Under the pieces are notes generated by a model. It was not told where the DNA came from and ran no database searches. It was given only the letters and a program-made list of their open reading frames with translations. The translations under genes were made by a program, and so were the position numbers. Of a stretch of DNA of 64,000 nt, positions 17,673 to 25,798 are shown one piece after another (the first letter of the stretch is position 1; every line of letters begins with the position of its first letter). Location: the NCBI RefSeq assembly GCF_000092405.1, contig NC_014220.1, forward strand, positions 1,488,001-1,552,000, written 5' to 3'. The stretch comes from Syntrophothermus lipocalidus DSM 12680. GTDB lineage: Bacteria; Bacillota; Syntrophomonadia; Syntrophomonadales; Syntrophothermaceae.

Positions 17673-18610
17673 AAGTACCCCCCCATTTTTCTCAAAACAC
17701 TCTCCGCTTGTTCCATAACCTCCAGCACGATCTCTTCAGCCGGCTGAATTTTGTGCACCAAACCGGCTATCTGTCCTGCCAGGACTGTGCCGTTATCAGT
17801 GTCCCCCTCAAGGGCGGCCGCCGGGTACTTGCCGGAGGCAAGTTCATCCAGTTCTTGAGGACTCAACCCTTCTTTTTCACGGGCCAGGTAGTAACGGATA
17901 AACTGGTTATATATAGCTCTAACCGGGTGACCGGTAGAAAGTCCACATGCGACCGTATCTCTATCCTTGGCTTTTAAAACCTTTTCCTTATAACGCGGGT
18001 GAGCCGGGCACTCTTCAGCGCAAACGAACCTGGTACCCATCTGCACTCCCTCAGCGCCTAAGGCCAAGGCCGCCGCAAACCCTCGTCCATCGGCTATCCC
18101 CCCTGCGGCAATCACCGGAACATCCACTGCATCTACTACCATCGGTACGAGACACATAGTAGTCATCTCCCCGATGTGCCCGCCTGACTCCATCCCCTCC
18201 GCAATCACCGCGTCTGCTCCCAGTCGGACCAAACGCTTGGCTAGAGCTACTGAGGCCACTACTGGAATCACCTTTATGCCCTGGTCTTTCAGGCTAGAAA
18301 TGTATTTGCCGGGGTTGCCCGCACCGGTAGTAACTACCGGCACCTTCTCTTGTATTACAGTCTTAACGTTCTCTTCTATGTAAGGAGACGTCAGTATCAA
18401 ATTCACGCCGAAAGGCTTATCGGTTATGCCACGTACCGTTTCAATCTCTTTCTTAAGCCAGCGGGAATCAGCACCTCCCACGCCTATGATGCCTAAACCG
18501 CCCGCCTTTGATACTGCTCCTGCCAGCTGCCCCGTTGCTATCCAGGCCATTCCTCCTTGGAATAAGGGGTACTTGATTCCTAGAAGCTCAGTCACCCTAG
18601 TTCTCAGCAC
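17660..18610 (-). CDS. fabK: Enoyl-ACP reductase II (FMN-dependent)
   Basis: 316 aa nitronate-monooxygenase/FabK-type TIM barrel. The sequence begins with TELLGIKYPLFQGGMAWIA and contains the flavin-binding GGIADGRGFAAALALGAEGVQMGTRF block and IAEGMESGGHIGE. FabK performs the last reduction of each elongation cycle and is the triclosan-insensitive alternative to FabI; no fabI is seen here. It sits between fabH and fabD exactly as in the FabK-type operons of streptococci and clostridia, which favours FabK over a nitronate monooxygenase. Confidence 0.94.
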   Translation of the reverse strand: MLRTRVTELLGIKYPLFQGGMAWIATGQLAGAVSKAGGLGIIGVGGADSRWLKKEIETVRGITDKPFGVNLILTSPYIEENVKTVIQEKVPVVTTGAGNPGKYISSLKDQGIKVIPVVASVALAKRLVRLGADAVIAEGMESGGHIGEMTTMCLVPMVVDAVDVPVIAAGGIADGRGFAAALALGAEGVQMGTRFVCAEECPAHPRYKEKVLKAKDRDTVACGLSTGHPVRAIYNQFIRYYLAREKEGLSPQELDELASGKYPAAALEGDTDNGTVLAGQIAGLVHKIQPAEEIVLEVMEQAESVLRKMGGYLCSD

Positions 18611-18611
18611 G

Positions 18612-19598
18612 TCAATCCCTCCCCCATCGCACTAATACCGAGCCCATGGTCAGGCCGGCACCGAAAGCCACCATTAGCACCAAGTCCCCAGTCTTTATCC
18701 TGTTGTCTTCAACCGCTTCCGCCACCGCCACCGGAACCGTAGCGGAAGACATGTTGCCATACCTGTCAATGTTAACTACCATCTTCTCCCACGGCACCCT
18801 CAATCTTTTGGCTGCTGCCTGAAGAATACGGATATTGGCCTGGTGCAGAACCACGTGATCAACGTCGCCTGTGTCCAGTCCCACGTCCTTCAGCACTCTT
18901 AAAGCATAATCGGGCACAACCCTTGTAGCAAACTTAAAAACCTCGTTGCCGGCCATCTTGATGAAATGCTGTCGGTTGGCAACAGTCTCTACGCTGGATG
19001 GCAGGCGCGAGCCCCCGGCAGGCATATAGAGAAGATCCCGGCCCTTGCCATCTGCTCCCAGGCGAGTAGAGAGTATGCCGTAGGGACCTTCCCCTTTTCC
19101 CAACACCATTGCCCCCGCACCATCTCCAAACAACACGCAAGTATTGCGGTCGGTGTAGTCGGTGATTCGGGACAGTATCTCAACCCCCACCACCAAAACG
19201 TGCCGGCAATTGGGGGACACTAAATAGCGTTCCGCCACCGCCAATGCGTAAATAAATCCAGTGCAACCAGCTGATAGGTCAAAAGCGGCCGCATTAGCAG
19301 CCCCTAGCATATCCTGAATCAAGCACGCTGTCGAAGGGAACAGCATGTCCGGCGTTACGGTAGCTACAACGATTAGGTCAAGCTCTAAGGGAGAAATTCC
19401 TGCACGGGCAATTGCCATTCGGGCTGCTTCGTAGCCCAGGTCTGATGCAGCTTTGTTGCTATCGCATATACGCCTCTCCTTGATCCCGGTCCTGGTCACA
19501 ATCCATTCATCGCTGGTGTCTACCATTTGCTCCAGCTCGTCATTAGATAAAATTCGGCTTGGTAACGCGTAACCCGTGCCAAGGATCTGCGCTCTCAT
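18612..19598 (-). CDS. fabH: 3-oxoacyl-ACP synthase III
   Basis: 328 aa initiating condensing enzyme with Cys in DLSAGCTGFIYAL, His in VLHQANIRI and Asn in DRYGNMSSATVP. It condenses acyl-CoA with malonyl-ACP to start fatty-acid synthesis. The ATG at 19598 is preferred over the adjacent TTG because AGGAGG stands 8 bp before it. It is the first gene of the fab-acc operon, preceded by a TATAAT promoter at 19660-19665 and the speD terminator. Confidence 0.96.
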   Translation of the reverse strand: MRAQILGTGYALPSRILSNDELEQMVDTSDEWIVTRTGIKERRICDSNKAASDLGYEAARMAIARAGISPLELDLIVVATVTPDMLFPSTACLIQDMLGAANAAAFDLSAGCTGFIYALAVAERYLVSPNCRHVLVVGVEILSRITDYTDRNTCVLFGDGAGAMVLGKGEGPYGILSTRLGADGKGRDLLYMPAGGSRLPSSVETVANRQHFIKMAGNEVFKFATRVVPDYALRVLKDVGLDTGDVDHVVLHQANIRILQAAAKRLRVPWEKMVVNIDRYGNMSSATVPVAVAEAVEDNRIKTGDLVLMVAFGAGLTMGSVLVRWGRD

Positions 19599-19659
19599 CA
19601 AACTTTCCTCCTAAACAACGCCAGGTTTCATTCCTTATAACTTCCTCATCCCGTTCCCG

Positions 19660-19665
19660 ATTATA
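19660..19665 (-). promoter_or_regulatory. -10 box of the fab operon promoter
   Basis: A perfect TATAAT is preceded by a T-rich 17-bp spacer and a poor -35 (near TACCAA), about 60 bp upstream of fabH. A further TTGACA lies at about 19735-19740. I did not find the TTAGTACC-type inverted repeat that FapR would bind. Confidence 0.55.
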
Positions 19666-19761
19666 CAAAAAAACATCAAAAATTGGTAATTTAAGGATGA
19701 GTAGAAACTTATTAATATCTTCCTACATCGGAAAATCGTTTGTCAACAGTTTTGTGCTCAT

Positions 19762-19806
19762 AAAAAACTTTTGGCCTTGCTCCCTCTCATCGAGTAAAGC
19801 AAGGCC
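19762..19806 (-). terminator. Intrinsic terminator after speD
   Basis: The arms GGCCTTGCT (19798-19806 on the minus strand) and AGCAAGGCC (19773-19781) form a perfect 9-bp stem with a 16-nt loop, followed by AAAAGTTTTTT. It separates speD from the fab operon. Confidence 0.9.
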
Positions 19807-19865
19807 GCTAGCTTGCAAAACTGTCAACTGTTAAGCTTCTTCGGTCTACTAAAATAGTATCCCTC

Positions 19866-20243
19866 CTAAAGATTTATAACCTGCTTTGGGACTTCCCCCA
19901 GGATACCCCTCTGGATTTCTCTGGCATTAACGGTAGTGGCTTGGAACCTTTCGGCCAAGTAGTCACAGGCATCCCACGGATTCACCCTCTGTCCACACGT
20001 AAAAATATCGACTGCTGCATAGCCTAACTCCGGCCAGGTGTGAATAGCCAAGTGAGACTCCGAGATGACTACTACCCCACTCACCCCCTGAGGGCTAAAT
20101 TTGTGAAAGACATACTCCCGAATTTCGGCACCAGCCTCTAAAGCCGCGTTTATCATTATTTCTTGAACCAATGCCATGTCGTTGAGAATATCAAAGCTGC
20201 ATCCAGATATTTCGGCTAAAATGTGACGCCCTAAAGACTGCAC
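19866..20243 (-). CDS. speD: S-adenosylmethionine decarboxylase proenzyme
   Basis: 125 aa prokaryotic class 1B (SpeH-type) enzyme. Self-cleavage between E62 and S63 (VVISESHLAIHTWPE) creates the pyruvoyl cofactor; S63, H68 and C83 match the catalytic residues of the Thermotoga maritima enzyme. It makes decarboxylated SAM for spermidine synthesis. It starts with GTG after GGAGGCGG and has its own promoter and terminator, so it is monocistronic. No speE is present in the window. Confidence 0.96.
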   Translation of the reverse strand: MQSLGRHILAEISGCSFDILNDMALVQEIMINAALEAGAEIREYVFHKFSPQGVSGVVVISESHLAIHTWPELGYAAVDIFTCGQRVNPWDACDYLAERFQATTVNAREIQRGILGEVPKQVINL

Positions 20244-20329
20244 CTATCCCGCCTCCTCTCAAGTTTTACTGAGATCAAGCTGGAGCTTGACCCGTTATCT
20301 ACCTCCTTAAGGTATTTTCAACAAGAGTA

Positions 20330-20357
20330 ATTTTATCATATAGGCAGAACATGTCAA
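20330..20357 (-). promoter_or_regulatory. Promoter of speD
   Basis: TTGACA (20357-20352) and TAAAAT (20335-20330) are separated by 16 bp. The leader also holds an extra SD-like AAGGAGG and a small hairpin, TCAAGC-TCCA-GCTTGA. Confidence 0.7.
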
Positions 20358-20410
20358 CTTTCTGCAATAATATCCCTTTAGTCGACTTTATGTCTTGCAA
20401 TCTCTTAATT

Positions 20411-22615
20411 TCACTTTCTTGCGCCCCCTTTCATGTAAGTTAAAGTTAAACAAGAAAGCGGGGAAGCGGCAAAAATTGTGGTGGTTGCCGCTGCCACAAT
20501 CCCAGAATCGTTGAATACCAGAGCTACAAAAGCCCCGGTTACTACTCCTACCAGCCCCCGCAAAACGTAGGGATATTCTTCACCTATGCTTTTGATCACA
20601 CCATGAGGTCTATAAAGCAATACTGCCAAAGTCGCCAGAGAAACCAAGAAAACACGACTCCATATAGTATAGCGAATCAGCTTGATATTCATTGCCAGCT
20701 TCCGCGTTATTATCCCGTAAGCCTCTGTCCACCCTCCGGAAATAATCATATTAGCGGCACGCCCAATATGTGACTGGAGCTCAGGAGGTCGCTGCATATC
20801 CAAAGCTGCCATCAACACCACCAGAGACACAACTAGTAGCCCAATTCCCAACACAGTTCTCGCCCGCAGCCGCAATCCGCTCATTAGAATCACCGTAAGG
20901 GCAAAAGCCGCAAGCGCAGCAATCGTGCCTCCCGCGTTTGCTCCCAAGTTGGGAGCTGCCAGAATAAAGACCTGCAAGGCAAAGAAAGCCCCGGTCCCGA
21001 CCAACCAAAACCGGTTGCGCCATTTTTGATATGCTATGGTGGCGGCGATGATGGTAGTCCCGATCAGAACCCCCATGTATTCATTGCCAATCCCGTAATA
21101 CCTAGCTCCAGACGAAGGATCGTATCCCAAAACTGAGCTTTTGATAAGCTGACACCCGGTAATAACATCGATATCCAATAGCAAAACAGTCAACAGAGCT
21201 ATGGTAAGAAACCGGTTCAATACTGAGGATCCGGCAGCGCGAAAGATGGTTCCAACTGCCGCTAACAACAGTACGACAGTTAATCCTACAAAACCTACGG
21301 GATTTCGTACGGGTATGAACGGAGCAACAAGCAAAACCAACGGTACACAGGCTAAAGCAAATACCAAGAATTCCACCCATCGTGCGTATTTATCCTGCTT
21401 AGTAAAAAACAAGACAAACAACATTAACAGCAAAACTACGATTTCGGCCCCTACGTAACCCTTGACTAAGGGTGCCCTCAACTGATTGACAAATGCCGTT
21501 TCTTTGAATAAAGCGGCTACCTCCCCTAGCTTGTTCTCACCGATGAACGCATGTGTCTCTATTTCTCGTCCTTCCATGAGATACGAACTCTTTACTCCCA
21601 AAAACTTTAAAATGGTCGGAGCTATATCTAAGTTTGCGGCCAGGTAATCTCTCCGCGTCGTTGCGGAGTAGATAATCCCTTTTTCAAACCCAGGCCCGTA
21701 AACAATTAAAGGGGTCAGAGTTACTTTGCTATCCTTGTCAAGCTGAGAAGGGCTGGGACTGACCAGTATCAAGAGGTCGCGCAGCGGGTTGACCTGTCGC
21801 GAAACCTCTCCTACAAAGGAATCGATCTCGTGAAGAAGCCGCTGGCGTTCGCGGAGGAAAGCATCGGGCAAGGCCGCCTCTCCTGCCTCCAGCCTGGTTA
21901 GGTCAGACAACTCGACTACAATAAAGTCTGATTTATCCCAATAATAGCGAAACCGGTCCCAAAGAAAAGTGTAGTCCGTTTCCCAGGTTCCGGGAGCGCG
22001 TCCAGATAAGACGTGGCATTTTTCCCCGACCTCCCCGAAGTCAACCAACCCCAAAGCGTCCATAGCCACTGCTACCCCGTTCCTACGGTAAACCCCGGGT
22101 AAATCGCCGTTCCCCAGAACACAGGTCTTCAATCCGGCTTGCTTTAGTGACTCCCCCAGAGCCCCGGGAACGGTCTTGGCCGAATCTTCTTGGTTAACCG
22201 CTATTATCTCAGGTAAATTCAACAGCAGCACCTCGTGCTTCCCTGGATTGTACCCGGTCAGCCCCTGGTATAAATCCCCCGCTCTTCGCTGGTGAAAACG
22301 GTATCCTTCATCCGCATCAAATCCCAAGAGCTCATTCGGGCCCGAACGGGCCATCCTGCCAGCCCCTATAGTAACACAAGCATCGTCTGTGTCTTTAGCC
22401 CCTAAAGTGCGGGTATTCATTAAGCCGGCCGAGCCCCGGTTCCATAAACCCGTGATGTTCGGGCAAGACGTCCTCTCGATATCTTGAAACGACAGCCGAT
22501 CAATAAGGATAAGGACCACCTTTGGCTCCTCTTGTTTGCCCCAGGCCGGGTTCGTTAAACATAAAGACAAAACCAGTAGACATACCAGAGCCGCTACAGC
22601 TATTATTCTCTTCAA
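20411..22615 (-). CDS. Large membrane protein with alkaline-phosphatase-like ectodomain, function unknown
   Basis: 734 aa, TTG start after AAGGAGCG. Residues 1-26 look like a signal peptide (cleavage near NPAWG). Residues about 30-350 resemble the alkaline phosphatase/sulfatase-like fold: VVLILIDRLSFQDI at the start, a central segment with conserved-looking Asp/Asn, and NLDIAPTILKFLGV near 330. From about 385 to the end there are about ten hydrophobic segments. Such proteins could modify lipids or cell-wall polymers on the outer face. The usual metal ligands are not all identifiable by eye, so activity is uncertain. The histidine phosphatase gene lies just upstream. Confidence 0.7.
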   Translation of the reverse strand: MKRIIAVAALVCLLVLSLCLTNPAWGKQEEPKVVLILIDRLSFQDIERTSCPNITGLWNRGSAGLMNTRTLGAKDTDDACVTIGAGRMARSGPNELLGFDADEGYRFHQRRAGDLYQGLTGYNPGKHEVLLLNLPEIIAVNQEDSAKTVPGALGESLKQAGLKTCVLGNGDLPGVYRRNGVAVAMDALGLVDFGEVGEKCHVLSGRAPGTWETDYTFLWDRFRYYWDKSDFIVVELSDLTRLEAGEAALPDAFLRERQRLLHEIDSFVGEVSRQVNPLRDLLILVSPSPSQLDKDSKVTLTPLIVYGPGFEKGIIYSATTRRDYLAANLDIAPTILKFLGVKSSYLMEGREIETHAFIGENKLGEVAALFKETAFVNQLRAPLVKGYVGAEIVVLLLMLFVLFFTKQDKYARWVEFLVFALACVPLVLLVAPFIPVRNPVGFVGLTVVLLLAAVGTIFRAAGSSVLNRFLTIALLTVLLLDIDVITGCQLIKSSVLGYDPSSGARYYGIGNEYMGVLIGTTIIAATIAYQKWRNRFWLVGTGAFFALQVFILAAPNLGANAGGTIAALAAFALTVILMSGLRLRARTVLGIGLLVVSLVVLMAALDMQRPPELQSHIGRAANMIISGGWTEAYGIITRKLAMNIKLIRYTIWSRVFLVSLATLAVLLYRPHGVIKSIGEEYPYVLRGLVGVVTGAFVALVFNDSGIVAAATTTIFAASPLSCLTLTYMKGGARK

Positions 22616-22644
22616 AAAACATCGCTCCTTGAACTGAATGTGCT

Positions 22645-23262
22645 CTAACCGCCATGCTCTTCATGCAGGTGGCTTAAATCGTTCACGCTCAATAAAACCG
22701 GGAGCCCGCCTTTGAATTCCAGCGAACACACGGCAGCGTTTCCCTGGTAGTAGCGCCAGAACGATGAAAAAGACTCCCCATTAAGATAACACCCTAAGGC
22801 CATAAGAACGCCGCCGTGCGTCACAACCAGTACGGTGTCGTTCTGATGGAGGGCGGTTAACCGCCCCAGGCCCGCCAAAGTCCGGGTTAATACTGACTCG
22901 AGGGATTCACCCCCAGGGACAGTGACAGTTCCCGGATCCTTAAGCCAGTGACGGTATAAGGACCCGTATCCTTCTTCTATCTCGGTCGCACTTAATCCCT
23001 CCCACTCCCCAAAGTTCATTTCTCTGAACTCCGGCATGACGCCAACCTCTAGTCCGTGAGGCTGGGCTATGATGCATGCCGTCTGGTAGGCTCGTGACAA
23101 GTCACTCGAATACACCGCCGATAAGGGAGCTTGCCTAAACCTGCTGGCAAGTCTCGTCGCCTGCCATATACCCCGTTCGCTTAACGGAACATCGGTCGCT
23201 CCTTGATACCTCCCCTTCTCGTTCCATATGGTTTCTCCGTGACGGACCAAATACACCAACAT
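22645..23262 (-). CDS. Histidine phosphatase family protein (phosphoglycerate mutase/CobC-like)
   Basis: 205 aa with the RHG phosphohistidine motif at the N-terminus (YLVRHGETIWNEKGRYQG, H8), a conserved Glu in FGEWEGLSATEI, and the second His in VVTHGGVLMALGC. Such enzymes remove phosphate from diverse small molecules. The CobC (alpha-ribazole phosphatase) function is possible because cobalamin genes are nearby, but those genes are in a different operon and the match is not specific. Start ATG after AAGGAG. Confidence 0.85.
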   Translation of the reverse strand: MLVYLVRHGETIWNEKGRYQGATDVPLSERGIWQATRLASRFRQAPLSAVYSSDLSRAYQTACIIAQPHGLEVGVMPEFREMNFGEWEGLSATEIEEGYGSLYRHWLKDPGTVTVPGGESLESVLTRTLAGLGRLTALHQNDTVLVVTHGGVLMALGCYLNGESFSSFWRYYQGNAAVCSLEFKGGLPVLLSVNDLSHLHEEHGG

Positions 23263-23300
23263 ATTCTCAGTTCTCCTTAGTCTTACACCCCAAAAAAGAG

Positions 23301-24443
23301 TCAGACCTGCTTAGGCTTGAACAGCTTGGAAATAGCAGCCCCAGTGCCCAGCCAAACCACGGTCACGGCAAAAGCCCACCCAATTTGGGGAATCATAGTC
23401 AGGAGCTGCACAAGTGAAAGTCCCAGCAAGAACAGCCAAAACGGGTGGATGTTCTCCTGCCAGCCCGTATAACGGCCTATGGCCATTCCTGAGGCCGTTG
23501 CCACAATAATCTTGCTCAAATAAATCAAGAGCAGGTAGAAAAAAACCAGGATCAGAGCCAAAGGAACACCAATTACCGAAAACATCAGTGTAATGGCCAG
23601 AAGCGGTATAGTAAAAAAAGCGAGTCCTCCCATCAACAGGCTTTTGCCGGGTTTGTCGGCTATTTCACTTCCAAGGCCTTCCCATACCCCGGGCAACAAC
23701 CAGCGAAGGACAATCCATGTCAGTATCAAGCTAAGAAACCCTGATATCACGTCTAGGTATTTCTCGTATCGGTACCGCTGTTTGCCCTCCGTCCTGGTCC
23801 AGTGTTGTTTTCCTTTGACCTGAGCCCCTTGCTGCAAGACTGCCTTGCTCGGCCCAGAATATACCAAATCCCCTTCAATTACGGCTTTTTTCCCCAGCCT
23901 CAAACTTGAGGTCTCAGAAAGGCGAACGTTCCCTCCTATTTTCCCGTCCAAGTAAACGGTTTCCCCGGTAGCGCTCACATGTCTTCCTACCTCTCCGTCC
24001 AGACCGAACCTGTTCACCGCAAAGACCAAATCCCTGCCAACCCTACCATTCTTCTCAATGTATAAACTGCTGGCTGCGGCAGTAAACGATCCTCCAACCG
24101 CCGATCTTAAAGTAACTTCGCCTGCCCCAACTCTCGCGTCTCCCGCCACGGGAGCGTTTATGTCAACTGAGTTGGCCACACCGATGAAGTCACCCCTAAC
24201 CGCTCCGTTAACCACCACTTTTTGGGCTATCACGAACACGTCCCCGTCTACTTCTCCATCCAGGCGTACTGAATCGCCGCAAAACAAGTAGGGACCATGC
24301 AGGACCTTGCCACTACCGACATAAACGGTGTCACTGATCCTGGTCTGAAAGGCCCAACTCTGACCAGTACCCATCCACAAACACAAACTCACGACAAAAA
24401 AGCCAACCACAACCGACCTGCTCCAAGCGCAAACTCGTTTCAT
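23301..24443 (-). CDS. Bactofilin-like polymer-forming protein with C-terminal membrane domain
   Basis: 380 aa. Residues about 1-32 form a signal peptide (GTGQSWAFQT). Residues about 35-215 are a right-handed beta-solenoid of repeating hydrophobic/Gly units (DGEVDGDVFVIAQKVVVNG, RGDFIGVANSVDINA), as in bactofilin/polymer-forming cytoskeletal proteins. Residues about 230-375 contain four hydrophobic segments. An exported solenoid joined to a membrane anchor suggests an envelope scaffold. The start overlaps the previous gene's stop by 4 bp (ATGA), so the two are translationally coupled. Confidence 0.75.
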   Translation of the reverse strand: MKRVCAWSRSVVVGFFVVSLCLWMGTGQSWAFQTRISDTVYVGSGKVLHGPYLFCGDSVRLDGEVDGDVFVIAQKVVVNGAVRGDFIGVANSVDINAPVAGDARVGAGEVTLRSAVGGSFTAAASSLYIEKNGRVGRDLVFAVNRFGLDGEVGRHVSATGETVYLDGKIGGNVRLSETSSLRLGKKAVIEGDLVYSGPSKAVLQQGAQVKGKQHWTRTEGKQRYRYEKYLDVISGFLSLILTWIVLRWLLPGVWEGLGSEIADKPGKSLLMGGLAFFTIPLLAITLMFSVIGVPLALILVFFYLLLIYLSKIIVATASGMAIGRYTGWQENIHPFWLFLLGLSLVQLLTMIPQIGWAFAVTVVWLGTGAAISKLFKPKQV

Positions 24444-24880
24444 TGTTCCACCAGCCGTACTCGCTTTTTTATCAGCTTCACGATTGACCTGATTTCTTCC
24501 TCCCGAAAACTCCCTAAATGGAGAATCAAAGGTTTATCTTGCCCCTCAACATAAAAGATAAGTCTGTAAGTATTTCTCAAAGTTTTTTCGCCAGGGTTCA
24601 AGGCCTTAACCACGTACCCCACTTGCGACCATACTAACTCCTGGCTTTGCCCTTCGGTTTCCACCTTCATGCCCTCGTCGTCTATGTAAAGGCTTCGATA
24701 GTAAGACACACCAGCCGGGAAAAAAATGTACCCACGTTCCTGACGCAACGAGAAGATATTCCCGGCATCCGCAGCCCTGCGTCCTGCCTGCTGCCTCTTA
24801 AGATACACAAAAGCCTGACCTGCCGCCGCCGCGAGCAGTAACCCGATGACCGTCCAAGTCTTCCAATCCAGCCCTGTCAC
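24440..24880 (-). CDS. Small membrane-anchored protein of unknown function
   Basis: 146 aa. One N-terminal transmembrane helix (TWTVIGLLLAAAAGQAFVYL) is followed by a soluble domain of alternating strands (IYFFPAGVSYY-like, DDEGMKVETEGQSQELVWSQV) and a C-terminal amphipathic Arg/Lys-rich helix. The soluble part has the look of a PH-like domain, but I cannot assign a family. It is coupled to the bactofilin-like gene by an ATGA overlap, suggesting a joint envelope role. GTG start; a downstream start is possible because the SD is very close. Confidence 0.6.
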   Translation of the reverse strand: MTGLDWKTWTVIGLLLAAAAGQAFVYLKRQQAGRRAADAGNIFSLRQERGYIFFPAGVSYYRSLYIDDEGMKVETEGQSQELVWSQVGYVVKALNPGEKTLRNTYRLIFYVEGQDKPLILHLGSFREEEIRSIVKLIKKRVRLVEQ

Positions 24881-25142
24881 CCCTCCCTGTCACCAAGACA
24901 ACTATTCACGCTCTTGCCGTAAAGGCTCCGCCGTTCTCCGGGTTTGTTTTACTTCTGAAACAACAAGTAGCACATCACTCCCAAGAAAAAAATTAAAAGA
25001 TTGCAGTGGCAATTGCAACCTAATTATATGTCCCAATTACATATTTCCCTCGCGTATCACCCATCTGAAGAACAAGCGTCGACAGCCATCCTCAACCGCG
25101 AGGGTTTTAATTATAAAAGGCAATTTAACAGGTTAATGGTTA
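24881..25142. other. Intergenic region, no gene seen
   Basis: 262 bp, AT-rich. A TATAAT lies near 25110 on the minus strand with a weak -35, a possible promoter for the two-gene unit below it. A small TTGCA/TGCAA inverted repeat lies near 25000-25020. Nothing else is recognised. Confidence 0.4.
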
Positions 25143-25511
25143 TTATTCTTTCGCCTTCCTGGTTCGGGTTTGCCACTGGTGGTATTCCTCAACCCACGTT
25201 GCAGCCGAAACCCAATAACCGCAAACTTCAGGCTTGTTTTCTCCCTCTCGCCACAGAATAAGGTAGACGTACGGAAGCCTTTCATCGTTGTCCCATTTAG
25301 ATAGCCGGTACAGTTCCCACAGGATACCCGCACGAGCTAAAGCAACAGAACGGTCGATCAAGGCCTCAACCAACGCTACACCGGTCTCCGCCGGTGCACC
25401 GTGCCTTTCTGCCATGCGGCACGGATAGTCGGCAACCGGCCCGTTACTAATTTGGCTAGTTGCCCACTCGATGACCTCGGATTCGCTGGCCTTTCTCACC
25501 GCAGCACTCAT
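25143..25511 (-). CDS. Conserved-looking protein of unknown function
   Basis: 122 aa counted from an ATG preceded by GAGGGGG at a good distance; a TTG two codons earlier is also open. It has no signal or membrane segment. The sequence is rich in Trp/Tyr toward the C-terminus (LWELYRLSKWDNDE, VYLILWREGENKPEVCGYWVS, WVEEYHQWQTRTRKAKE). I do not recognise a family. It lies directly downstream of the tRNA-Pro terminator. Confidence 0.55.
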   Translation of the reverse strand: MSAAVRKASESEVIEWATSQISNGPVADYPCRMAERHGAPAETGVALVEALIDRSVALARAGILWELYRLSKWDNDERLPYVYLILWREGENKPEVCGYWVSAATWVEEYHQWQTRTRKAKE

Positions 25512-25540
25512 GTTCAATTCCCCCTCGCCGAAAAAAACCT

Positions 25541-25581
25541 ACAAAAAACATGAAGCCTTCCGGAAAATACTCCAGAAGGCT
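25541..25581 (-). terminator. Intrinsic terminator after tRNA-Pro
   Basis: AGCCTTC (25581-25575) and GAAGGCT (25560-25554) pair, followed by a TTTTTT run. It lies 10 bp after the CCA end of the tRNA. Confidence 0.85.
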
Positions 25582-25591
25582 CGCTTCCCCA

Positions 25592-25668
25592 TGGTCGGAG
25601 CGACTGGATTTGAACCAGCGGCCTCTTGCACCCCAAGCAAGCGCTCTCCCAAGCTGAGCTACGCCCCG
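25592..25668 (-). tRNA. tRNA-Pro (anticodon GGG)
   Basis: 77 nt including an encoded CCA. The acceptor stem CGGGGCG pairs fully with CGCTCCG (one G-U). The D-arm, the anticodon arm (CTTGC-TTGGGGT-GCAAG, anticodon GGG), a short variable loop and a T-arm with GGTTCAAATCC are all present. It reads CCC and CCU proline codons. It is flanked by its own promoter and terminator and is therefore a single-gene unit. Confidence 0.95.
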
Positions 25669-25719
25669 ATCTGCTTCGTAATTCATGTTTGTCTAACCAT
25701 ATGCTTCCGAAGCAATTAT

Positions 25720-25748
25720 ATTGTACGATCCTGATACCGCGGTGTCAA
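25720..25748 (-). promoter_or_regulatory. Promoter of tRNA-Pro
   Basis: A perfect TTGACA (25748-25743) and TACAAT (25725-25720) are separated by 17 bp, about 52 bp upstream of the mature tRNA 5' end. Confidence 0.85.
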
Positions 25749-25798
25749 GCGATGCGGGAGGTTTTGCTTAGATCAACCCAGCCCAACAAGGACCCTAT

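Noticed and set aside
19598-19760. FapR operator upstream of fabH
   Set aside because: No TTAGTACC-N2-GGTACTAA-like inverted repeat could be found in this interval.
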